From Alphaproteobacteria bacterium (GTDB lineage: Bacteria > Pseudomonadota > Alphaproteobacteria > Rhizobiales > Methyloligellaceae): DNA of 64,000 nucleotides. The position numbers and the translations under genes were made by a program. The stretch lies in assembly GCA_016869535.1 (NCBI GenBank), contig VGDX01000013.1, positions 35,181 to 99,180 of the forward strand, written 5' to 3'. Positions 1 to 7,184 of the stretch are shown in pieces. The first letter of the stretch is position 1. Every line of letters starts with the position of its first letter. The notes beneath the pieces were generated by a model that worked only from the letters and a program-made list of their open reading frames with translations, was not told the origin of the DNA and made no database searches.

Positions 1-45
1 CGCAGCTTCAGAGGGCCCGCCAGCTTATGCAACACTAAATAGTTG

Positions 46-51
46 TATAAT
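46..51 (+). promoter_or_regulatory. Possible -10 element upstream of the glycosyltransferase
   Basis: A perfect TATAAT lies in an AT-rich stretch about 108 bases before the glycosyltransferase start, in otherwise GC-rich sequence. The matching -35 position (around 23-28) is poor. The promoter role is inferred from the consensus match alone. Confidence 0.3.
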
Positions 52-158
52 ATAACACAACAACTTTTCTTAGAATTACAACCTTCGGTCCAGATCGATA
101 TTGCGCCTCCTCTTAAAAGTGCAAATAGTAAACAGGGGTGTTCAGGGGGAGGCTTCCC

Positions 159-2051
159 GTGTCGCTTGTATCGGACCCGCGCGGACTCGAAGACCGTGTC
201 GCGGGCCTGGATCTCACCGCCCATACCCAGGCCGAGTACCACTTTCTGATCGACCGTTACGTCGATGCGGCCACATTGGCGAAGGCGACGGCGATTGCCG
301 GACGCTGGGGCGTTCGTCCACACGATGTGCTGATCGCCACAGGCAGGCTCAAGGCCGACGACTATTACCGCGCCCTGGCAGTGTCCTGCGGGGCTTCCTT
401 TACACCGGCGCTCTCAGCCGCGGATATCGTCCCTCCTGCCGCAAGCCTCAGTCCGCGCCAACATCTGGCGCAGGGTTTACTCAAGGACCGCACGACCAAC
501 CACTATATCTTCGCACCGGACCGCCTGTCGCCGAATACGCTCCGCCACATCCTCGGACAGCTTTATCCGCATCGTTTTGCGCTCGCTTCGCCGCATGCGG
601 TAAGGCGCGCCATCTACCGCCATTTCGCACGAGCTTTCGCCCATGACGCTATCGACGGGCTAGCCGAGCGTTACCCTGAGCGCAGTGCGCGAATGTCCAT
701 TGCACCGTGGCAACGTCTATCGTCTTTACTCGGCGCAATCGGGATCCTTGTGTCGTTCCTTGTCGCTCCGATCGGAACGTTATGGTTCCTAACGCTACTT
801 CTCTCGATCCTGTTCGTCCCAGTTATCGTGCTTCGGCTCGTTGCCCTTCAGTCACTTTTGCACGCCGACTCCAGCCGGAACCGTCCGACAATTCCACGCG
901 AGGCCGATAGCGAGCTGCCGATTTACACCGTTCTTGTGCCGCTATATCGCGAAGCGCATATGTTGCGGGGGCTTGTCCAGTCACTGCTGCAACTCGATTG
1001 GCCGGCGTCCAAGCTCGATATCAAGCTCATCCTCGAAGAATCGGACAAGGAAACTGTTGAAGTGGCGGAGGCGCTTGCACTTCCGGGCAATATCGAAATC
1101 GTACTTGTCCCCGAGCTTCATCCGCGAACCAAGCCCAAAGCCCTGAACTATGCTTTGCCGCTCACGCGCGGCGAATATCTGGTGATCTTCGATGCCGAGG
1201 ACCGGCCCGAACGCGATCAACTCAGGCAGGCTTTCCACGTCTTTCGGACCGGTCCACCGGACCTTGCCGTGGTCCAGGCGCAGCTCAATCTCTACAACGC
1301 CAAAGACAACTGGCTCGCCAAGCAATTCACCCTCGAATATTGCGTTCTTTTCGACGGGCTTTTGCCGGCATTCGACCGATTAGCCCTGCCGATCCCTCTC
1401 GGCGGCAGCTCAAATCACTTTCGCGTTTCCGCTCTTACCTGGCTCATGGCCTGGGACCCGTTCAATGTCACCGAGGATGCCGATCTCGGCATACGTCTCG
1501 CGCGCAGCTCCTATCGTTGCCGGGTACTGCAATCCACCACATACGAAGAGGCGCCGCGCAAGTTCCGGCACTGGCTCAATCAGCGCACGCGCTGGCTTAA
1601 GGGCTATGTGCAGACCTGGCTTGTACATATGCGCTCGCCACGGGCGCTATGGCGCGAGCTTGGACCACGCGGCTTTCTTGCCTTCCAAGTCATGGTGGGC
1701 GGGACGGTTCTGTCGGCGCTGGTACATCCCTGGTTTTATGCGCTTGCCGCCTTCGAGCTTCTAAGCGGGGGCGTGCTCGTACGTCCTGAGAGCCTGCTCG
1801 GTTGGCCGTTCTGGCTGATCGCGAGCTTTACGCTGATCACCGGATATCTCGCCCCCATGGCCCTCGGCTACGTGACCGCGCGCCGCCGCGGGCACCGGCA
1901 TCTCCTGAAACAGATTCCGTTGATGCCGCTATACTGGCTGTTGATCTCGTTCGCAGCCTACCGGGCCATGTGGCGATTCATGACGGCGCGTTTCACCTGG
2001 GAAAAGACCGAGCACGGCTTCGCGCGCAAGGTCGTGATACCGGCGCGCTAG
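159..2051 (+). CDS. Family 2 (cellulose synthase-like) membrane glycosyltransferase
   Basis: Predicted processive inner-membrane glycosyltransferase of about 630 residues. The first ~130 residues resemble the GspE/MshEN-type N-terminal domain often fused to this family. A hydrophobic pair of segments near residues 185-225 follows, then the GT-A domain and further membrane segments after about residue 500. The catalytic signature is complete: DAED near residue 345 (nucleotide-sugar and metal binding), TED near 438 (general base) and QRTRW near 475 (acceptor and processivity motif). Start GTG 159 is preferred over GTG 138 because a strong GGGGGAGG ribosome site sits 6-7 bases before it. The polymer made cannot be read from the sequence. 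No accessory polysaccharide genes are adjacent, so the product is unknown. Confidence 0.85.
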   Translation: MSLVSDPRGLEDRVAGLDLTAHTQAEYHFLIDRYVDAATLAKATAIAGRWGVRPHDVLIATGRLKADDYYRALAVSCGASFTPALSAADIVPPAASLSPRQHLAQGLLKDRTTNHYIFAPDRLSPNTLRHILGQLYPHRFALASPHAVRRAIYRHFARAFAHDAIDGLAERYPERSARMSIAPWQRLSSLLGAIGILVSFLVAPIGTLWFLTLLLSILFVPVIVLRLVALQSLLHADSSRNRPTIPREADSELPIYTVLVPLYREAHMLRGLVQSLLQLDWPASKLDIKLILEESDKETVEVAEALALPGNIEIVLVPELHPRTKPKALNYALPLTRGEYLVIFDAEDRPERDQLRQAFHVFRTGPPDLAVVQAQLNLYNAKDNWLAKQFTLEYCVLFDGLLPAFDRLALPIPLGGSSNHFRVSALTWLMAWDPFNVTEDADLGIRLARSSYRCRVLQSTTYEEAPRKFRHWLNQRTRWLKGYVQTWLVHMRSPRALWRELGPRGFLAFQVMVGGTVLSALVHPWFYALAAFELLSGGVLVRPESLLGWPFWLIASFTLITGYLAPMALGYVTARRRGHRHLLKQIPLMPLYWLLISFAAYRAMWRFMTARFTWEKTEHGFARKVVIPAR

Positions 2052-2054
2052 CTG

Positions 2055-2225
2055 TCAGCCGCCTTGCCGATAATTCTCGCGCGTAACCTCGTCCTGGGCG
2101 CGCTTCATGGCCCAGTCCTTGCGCCGGTTCCGCCACATGAGAATGCCGTAGATCAGCGCCGCGGCGAGTACCGTGACACCCAGGATATCCATGATCACCC
2201 AAAGCCAGCCACTGGGGTCGTCCAT
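2055..2225 (-). CDS. Small single-pass membrane protein (56 aa)
   Basis: A short reading frame of 56 codons with an AGGAGA ribosome site 7 bases before its ATG. The product starts MDDPSGWLWVIMDILG, continues as one hydrophobic helix (residues ~8-30), and ends in a basic, polar tail rich in Arg and Lys (RNRRKDWAMKRAQ). This is the pattern of a positive-inside single-pass protein with a cytoplasmic C-terminus. It converges tail-to-tail with the glycosyltransferase, with only three bases between stop codons, and lies just downstream of tRNA-Gly on the same strand. I recognise no function. Confidence 0.7.
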   Translation of the reverse strand: MDDPSGWLWVIMDILGVTVLAAALIYGILMWRNRRKDWAMKRAQDEVTRENYRQGG

Positions 2226-2299
2226 CGCCAATCTCCTGTCCGTGTCTCAAGAGAAACGCGGAAGCATTGCCTCGGGTTTCGTGCCGGTAATGGGGGAAT

Positions 2300-2374
2300 T
2301 GGAGCGGGCGATGGGGATCGAACCCACGACCCGTAGCTTGGGAAGCTACTGCTCTACCACTGAGCTACACCCGC
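2300..2374 (-). tRNA. tRNA-Gly (anticodon CCC)
   Basis: On the minus strand the sequence folds as a complete cloverleaf: acceptor stem GCGGGTG paired with CGCCCGC, a D arm with AGCTCAGTGGTAGAGC, an anticodon stem GTAGC/GCTAC enclosing loop TTCCCAA, and a T loop GGTTCGATCCC. The anticodon is CCC, reading GGG glycine codons. The 3' CCA is encoded (2301-2303 on the plus strand as TGG). It is the only tRNA found in the window. Confidence 0.97.
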
Positions 2375-2641
2375 GCCGATTCGCAGTTGTACAATGACGG
2401 GCAGCCACAAAAAAGCAAGCCGGCTGCATGGAGTGGTGAAACGCTTTGCATTGCGGACGGTAGCCGCCCGCCTACTAATGGCATCGCTGGAGGACCATGT
2501 CCTTGAGGGCTTCGAGATGCTTGGCGGCCTCAGCTACATGATGGCCTCCCGAAACCCGCACAGGATCGAGCGGCGGGAGCATGGCACTCAAGCCCCTTGC
2601 GTGCCAAACGGTTCACGCCGTAACCGCCACTGTTACGGCAC

Positions 2642-4003
2642 CTAGAACGGATTGTCCTCCGACTTGCCGCGTGTCTTGAAGAACTCCTTGGTGAGCGCAA
2701 AAACCACGGGACTGAGGAGTGCGAGAGCAAGCAAGTTCGGAAGCGCCATCAAGGCGTTGAGTGTGTCGGCGAGCAGCCAGACAATGGCGAGCTCCATCGT
2801 GGCACCGACGAAAATCGCCAGGCACCAGACGATCCGGAACGGCTTGATGATGCGAACGCCGAACAAGTATTCGAGCGACCGCTCGGAATAATAGCTCCAG
2901 CCGATCAAGGTGGTGAAAGCGAACAGGGCGAGCGAGAACGACACGATGTGATGGCCCACGACCGGAAGCGACGCCTCGAAGGCATTCGCGGTCAGCGCGG
3001 CGCCCGTGGCCCCGGTCGTCCACACGCCGCTCGTGAGGATGACGAGGGCGGTAAAGGTGCAGACGATGATGGTGTCGATGAACGGCGCGAGCATGGCGAC
3101 CAGTCCCTGGCTCACCGGACCGTGCGTCTGCGCCACGGCATGGGCAATCGGTGCCGAGCCGAGACCCGCTTCGTTCGAGAACACGCCGCGGGCGACGCCA
3201 AATTGAATTGCCACCCATACGGCCGCGCCGGCGAACCCACCGGTCGCCGCGGCGGGCGAGAACGCATGGGTGAAGATCAGTGAAAACGCCTCCGGGACTG
3301 CGGCCGCATTGATAAGAATGACGAGGCCGCCGGAAGCGATATAGGTGATGGCCATGAATGGCACGAGCTTACCGGCGACCGCGCCAATGCGCTTGATGCC
3401 GCCGATCAAGACCGCTCCGACAAGCACAAACAAGACAAGGCCCGTTAACCAGAGCGGGACCGACAGCGAGTTCTCGAGAGCGTGAGAGACGGAATTGGCT
3501 TGCACCATGTTGCCGATGCCGAAGCCGGCGGCCCCGGCAAACACCGCGAAACAGGCGCCGAGCCACGACCAGCGGGCGCCGAGGCCGTTCTTGATGTAAT
3601 ACATGGGCCCGCCGACCCATTCGCCGCGCGAGTCTTTCTCGCGATAGCGGACGGCAAGCACGGCTTCTGCGTATTTCGTCGCCATGCCGACCAGTGCCGT
3701 CATCCACATCCAGAACACCGCGCCAGGGCCGCCGAGAAAGATCGCCGTGGCGACGCCGGCGATATTGCCGGTGCCGATGGTGGCGGAGAGCTCCGTCATC
3801 AGGGCGTTGAAGGGTGTGATCTCGCCTTTGCCCTCGGGTCGGCGGCCGCGCCACAGCATCCAGAAGCTCAATGGCACATTGACGATGGTGCGGAGCTTCA
3901 GGCCAAAAGTGAGAAAGAGCCCGACCCCCAAGATCAGGATCAGCATCGGCACGCCCCAGACGATGCCGTTCAGCCAGTTCAGAGCTTGGGTAAACCCGTC
4001 CAT
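2642..4003 (-). CDS. Alanine/glycine:cation symporter, AGCS family
   Basis: A 453-residue polytopic membrane protein of the usual length for the AGCS (AlsT/DagA) family, which imports alanine or glycine with Na+ or H+. It starts MDGFTQALNWLNGIVWGVPM, typical for the family, with roughly ten hydrophobic segments. The family-typical stretches GTGNIAGVATAI (near residue 97) and GVARGVFSNEAGLGSAP (near 275) are present. A GGGGGA ribosome site precedes the ATG. It lies 53 bases downstream of dcd on the same strand and could be cotranscribed with it, but no functional link is evident. The exact substrate (Ala, Gly or D-amino acid) is not determinable. Confidence 0.9.
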   Translation of the reverse strand: MDGFTQALNWLNGIVWGVPMLILILGVGLFLTFGLKLRTIVNVPLSFWMLWRGRRPEGKGEITPFNALMTELSATIGTGNIAGVATAIFLGGPGAVFWMWMTALVGMATKYAEAVLAVRYREKDSRGEWVGGPMYYIKNGLGARWSWLGACFAVFAGAAGFGIGNMVQANSVSHALENSLSVPLWLTGLVLFVLVGAVLIGGIKRIGAVAGKLVPFMAITYIASGGLVILINAAAVPEAFSLIFTHAFSPAAATGGFAGAAVWVAIQFGVARGVFSNEAGLGSAPIAHAVAQTHGPVSQGLVAMLAPFIDTIIVCTFTALVILTSGVWTTGATGAALTANAFEASLPVVGHHIVSFSLALFAFTTLIGWSYYSERSLEYLFGVRIIKPFRIVWCLAIFVGATMELAIVWLLADTLNALMALPNLLALALLSPVVFALTKEFFKTRGKSEDNPF

Positions 4004-4056
4004 GCGATCCCCCGTCCGCTTATCGATTGTTGGGCCGGCGCCGCTCCCTCAGCAGA

Positions 4057-5268
4057 TCACTCCTGGCGGAAGTGCTTCGACAGCTTCAGGCCTTGCGCTT
4101 GGTAGTGCGAACCGATGCCCTGGCCGTAGATCTGGTCGGGGATGTCGGTGAGTTTGTCGAACACCAGCCGCCCGACGATCTGCCCATCTTCCAGGATGAA
4201 GGGGATATCGAGGCTGCGCACCTCAAGGACCGCCTTGGCGCCAGGCGCGCCACCCGGCGTATAGCCGAAGCCCGGATCGAAGAAGCCGGCATAGTGCACG
4301 CGGTATTCGCCGATCAAGGGATCGAATGGCGCCATCTCGGCCACATAGGCTGGCGGCACCGACACGCTTTCCTTCGAGGCCAGGATGTAGAACTCATGCG
4401 GGTCGAGCACGAGACGCTTGTCCTCGCCGAGATGCACCGCCTCCCAGTACTGATTGGGCTCGTAGGCGCCGACCGCATCGACATCGATCACGCCGGCAAA
4501 GCGGCGGGCGCGATAGCCGATCAATCCAGTCGGGGGGATCGGTGCGAGGCTGATGCGCAAATTCAGGCCTTCACGGATGGCGGCTTCGCCTTCGACCAGA
4601 CCCACATCGGAGTGGATCTCGCGCAAACGCCGGTCGCCGACGCGCCCCGGCTGCTCGCCGGCATCGAGTTGTTGGCCGACACGGCGGCGGAATCTGATCT
4701 GGTTGAGGCGTGACCCATAGCGGACCTTGATGGAGAAGGTGCGCGGGCAGATTTCGGCGAAGAGCGGTCCGGCATAGCCTTCCTCGACTGCGTCGAACGA
4801 ATCCTGATAATCGGCAATCAGGCGGGTGAACACGTCGAGCCGTCCGGTCGAACTTTTCGGATTGGCAAAACCGGCGATGGTCGAGCGGAGCTTGAGCTGT
4901 TCGATCAGCGGCACGAGATAGACGCAGCCTGCCTCAAGTACCGCGCCCTTGGTGAGATCGATCTCATGGAACTTGAGCGCACCGAGCTTGTCGCGCACCG
5001 TAGCGTTAGGCCCGGGAAGAAAGCTCGCGCGGATGCGATAGGCCACCTTGCCAAGCCTGAGATCGAGGCTTGCCGGCTGAATCTGGTTCGGCTCGATCTC
5101 CGGCGCGGCGAAGATTTCACCGCCGGCGATCATGGCGCGGATGGCCTGGCTCGGCAGGATGCCGGTCCGGGCGAAGATGCCGCGTGGAGCTTCGGCCGGT
5201 GCGGTCATTTGCGACTCATCGGGCAGAGCCGCAAAGAGCTTGTCCTGTTTCTCCGCGGTGGATGGCAT
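4057..5268 (-). CDS. dcd: dCTP deaminase, long alphaproteobacterial form
   Basis: Predicted 2'-deoxycytidine 5'-triphosphate deaminase, which converts dCTP to dUTP for thymidylate synthesis. At 403 residues it is about twice the length of the enteric enzyme (~193) because the dUTPase-like fold is present twice, as is usual in Rhizobiales. The first half carries the IQPASLDLRLG block and the substrate-loop-like NPKSSTGRLDVFTR. The second half carries RRFAGVIDVDAVG and HEFYILASKESV, both resembling Dcd/Dut core strands. The first ~30 residues are a variable leader. The gene is single-copy here and probably constitutive, with the AGCS symporter following on the same strand. Confidence 0.88.
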   Translation of the reverse strand: MPSTAEKQDKLFAALPDESQMTAPAEAPRGIFARTGILPSQAIRAMIAGGEIFAAPEIEPNQIQPASLDLRLGKVAYRIRASFLPGPNATVRDKLGALKFHEIDLTKGAVLEAGCVYLVPLIEQLKLRSTIAGFANPKSSTGRLDVFTRLIADYQDSFDAVEEGYAGPLFAEICPRTFSIKVRYGSRLNQIRFRRRVGQQLDAGEQPGRVGDRRLREIHSDVGLVEGEAAIREGLNLRISLAPIPPTGLIGYRARRFAGVIDVDAVGAYEPNQYWEAVHLGEDKRLVLDPHEFYILASKESVSVPPAYVAEMAPFDPLIGEYRVHYAGFFDPGFGYTPGGAPGAKAVLEVRSLDIPFILEDGQIVGRLVFDKLTDIPDQIYGQGIGSHYQAQGLKLSKHFRQE

Positions 5269-5348
5269 AGTGTCGTTCTTGGCATGACGGCGGGTACCTG
5301 GTCTCGTTAGAGTCGGCCTTCTCCCCCGGATTCACAAGGGTTGCAAGG

Positions 5349-5784
5349 ATGCTACTAGGTCTGTTTGCCCTGATCGTCGCGGCGGTATTCACCGGTGCCG
5401 CCTTTTATATCAATTTTGCCGAGCAGCCGGCCCGGCTCGCTCTGGACGACCGCGCGCTTCTGGCCGAATGGAAGTCATCCTACCGGCGCGGCTTCATGAT
5501 GCAGGCGAGCCTCGCGGGTTCTCGGTTTCCTGCTTGGCGCGCTTGCTTGGTGGCATACCAGTTCGGTCACATTCCTGATCGGAGGGCTATTGATGCTCGC
5601 AAATTGGCCCTGGACACTGATTGCCATCATGCCCATCAACAATGCGCTGATGGCCATGCCGCCCGAACAGGTCGGGCCGCAAAGCCGGCTTCTCATCGAA
5701 AAATGGGGCAGGTTACATGGAGTCCGTACCGGATTGGGTGCGCTCGCGACCGCCGTCTTCCTCGCCGCCCTGGTGCATTGGTGA
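5349..5784 (+). pseudogene. DUF1772 membrane protein gene with a +1 frameshift
   Basis: The start (ATG 5349, [20 protein letters not shown]) and the C-terminal half ([20 protein letters not shown] ... ending at the TGA of 5782-5784) are both typical of DUF1772 (anthrone-oxygenase-like) four-helix membrane proteins of about 145 residues, but they are in different frames. Dropping one G from the GGG at 5516-5518 joins them perfectly ([20 protein letters not shown]). As sequenced, the first frame runs on to 5798 with a nonsense tail. This is either a recent inactivation or a base-calling error in the G run. The biological function of the family is largely unknown. Confidence 0.8.
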
Positions 5785-5831
5785 CTCGGGGGGCTTGACG
5801 GGAGGCCCCCCAAAGCGCGATGAATGCCCCA

Positions 5832-5884
5832 CGTGGTGATTTGGCCGGCCGGCTTGCAGCCACGTTAAACAAGTCGCTAAAAGG
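5832..5884 (+). promoter_or_regulatory. SAM-II riboswitch upstream of metZ
   Basis: The sequence matches the alphaproteobacterial SAM-II (metA/metZ leader) motif closely. The P1 arms CGTGG (5832-5836) and CCACG (5860-5864) pair. The conserved TGATTTGGCCGG loop follows the 5' arm. The pseudoknot arms GGCTTG (5851-5856) and CAAGTC (5870-5875) pair with one G-U, and the conserved GCTAAAA tail closes the motif. It precedes metZ in the sense direction, which is the classical context. When S-adenosylmethionine binds it should reduce metZ expression. Confidence 0.93.
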
Positions 5885-5899
5885 CCGTGGGCGATGAAT

Positions 5900-5937
5900 C
5901 CCGGTCTTTTGGCGGCAGCCAAAGTCCGGGTTTTTTT
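5900..5937 (+). terminator. Intrinsic terminator between riboswitch and metZ
   Basis: A long stem (CCCGG...CTTTTGGC paired with GCCAAAG...CCGGG, loop GGCA) is followed directly by seven T residues at 5931-5937. It begins about 16 bases after the SAM-II core and ends 38 bases before the metZ ATG, so it may be an attenuator controlled by the riboswitch. Whether SAM binding changes this stem cannot be shown from the sequence. Confidence 0.8.
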
Positions 5938-5975
5938 GTGCGGCCGGTCGCGTTGAGCGTTCAAGGAGTACGGCC

Positions 5976-7184
5976 ATGGCAGGTGAGGACAACAAAGCCC
6001 GCGGCGGCAAGCCGTGGCGACAGGCCACGCAACTTGTTCACGCCGGCACGCTGCGCAGCCAGTTCGGCGAGACGTCAGAGGCCATTTTCCTCAACTCCGG
6101 CTATGTCTATGACACGGCCGAACAGGCTGAGGCGCGCTTCAAGGGGGACGAGGAAGGCTTCGTCTATAGCCGCTACGCCAATCCCACCGTGGCCATGTTC
6201 GAAGCGCGCATGTGCGCCATGGAGGAGGCTGAGGCGGCGCGCGGCACAGCCAGCGGCATGGCGGCGGTGGCGGCGTCCCTGCTGTGTCACTTGAACGCCG
6301 GAGATCATGTCGTTTCGGCGCGCGCGCTGTTCGGAAGCTGCCGGTATGTGGTCGAGGATCTGCTGCCGCGTTTCGGCATTGCCACGACACTGATCGACGG
6401 ACGCGACATTGCCGCCTGGGAAGCGGCGGTGCGTCCCAATACGCGCGCCTTCTTCTTCGAGACGCCCACCAATCCCGTGCTCGAGCTTGTGGATATCGAG
6501 GCCGTGTCGAAGGTCGCCAAGAAAGCGGGCGCCTCCGTGGTCGTCGATAATGTGTTCGCCACACCCTTGCTGCAGCGGCCGATGAAGCTTGGGGCCGACA
6601 TCGTGGTTTATTCGGCGACAAAACATATCGACGGCCAGGGACGATGTCTCGGCGGAGTCGTGCTCGGTAGCAAGGAGTTCATCGAGGAGAAGCTGCACAA
6701 CTATTTGAAGCACACTGGGCCTTCGCTCAGCCCATTCAATGCCTGGGTGCTGCTCAAGGGGCTTGAGACCTTGCCCTTGCGCGTCGAGCGGCATTGCAGT
6801 TCGGCCGCTTCACTTGCCGATTTTCTTAGCCAACGGCGCGAGATCGAGCGTGTCTATTACCCCGGCCGAGCGGACCATCCGCAAGCCGCACTTGCCAAAC
6901 GGCAGATGGACGGCGGCGGCCCGTTGATCGCCTTCGAGATCAAAGGGGACAAGGGCGCAGCGTTCCGCTTCATGAATGCGCTCAACATCATCAGGATCAG
7001 CAACAATCTCGGCGACGCCAAGAGTCTCGTGACGCATCCTGCCACCACCACGCATCAACGGCTCACGCCCGAGGAACGCGCCAAGCTCGGCATTTTCGAC
7101 AACAGCGTCAGGCTGTCTGTCGGACTCGAGGATCCGGAAGATCTCGCCACCGACCTCACGCAGGCTCTTACCGCCGCGAAGTAA
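5976..7184 (+). CDS. metZ: O-succinylhomoserine sulfhydrylase
   Basis: PLP enzyme of the Cys/Met metabolism family (402 residues) that makes homocysteine directly from O-succinyl- (or O-acetyl-) homoserine and sulfide. The pyridoxal lysine is K216 in the block YSATKHIDGQGRCLGG. The N-terminal LVHAGTLRSQFGETSEAIFL and the GLEDPEDL near the C-terminus are typical of MetZ. An AAGGAG site lies just before the ATG. Expression is likely repressed by SAM through the leader riboswitch. The 3' end overlaps that of the convergent P-type ATPase by 17 bases. Confidence 0.93.
   Translation: MAGEDNKARGGKPWRQATQLVHAGTLRSQFGETSEAIFLNSGYVYDTAEQAEARFKGDEEGFVYSRYANPTVAMFEARMCAMEEAEAARGTASGMAAVAASLLCHLNAGDHVVSARALFGSCRYVVEDLLPRFGIATTLIDGRDIAAWEAAVRPNTRAFFFETPTNPVLELVDIEAVSKVAKKAGASVVVDNVFATPLLQRPMKLGADIVVYSATKHIDGQGRCLGGVVLGSKEFIEEKLHNYLKHTGPSLSPFNAWVLLKGLETLPLRVERHCSSAASLADFLSQRREIERVYYPGRADHPQAALAKRQMDGGGPLIAFEIKGDKGAAFRFMNALNIIRISNNLGDAKSLVTHPATTTHQRLTPEERAKLGIFDNSVRLSVGLEDPEDLATDLTQALTAAK

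Noticed and set aside
2394..2645. Plus-strand frame of 83 codons between tRNA-Gly and the AGCS gene
   Set aside because: Its start overlaps no ribosome site, the sequence shows no domain, and it runs into the AGCS 3' end. It is treated as non-coding.
5938..5975. TTGAGCGTTCAA before metZ considered as an FNR/FixK box
   Set aside because: The half-sites TTGA and TCAA are separated by four bases rather than six, so the geometry is wrong.
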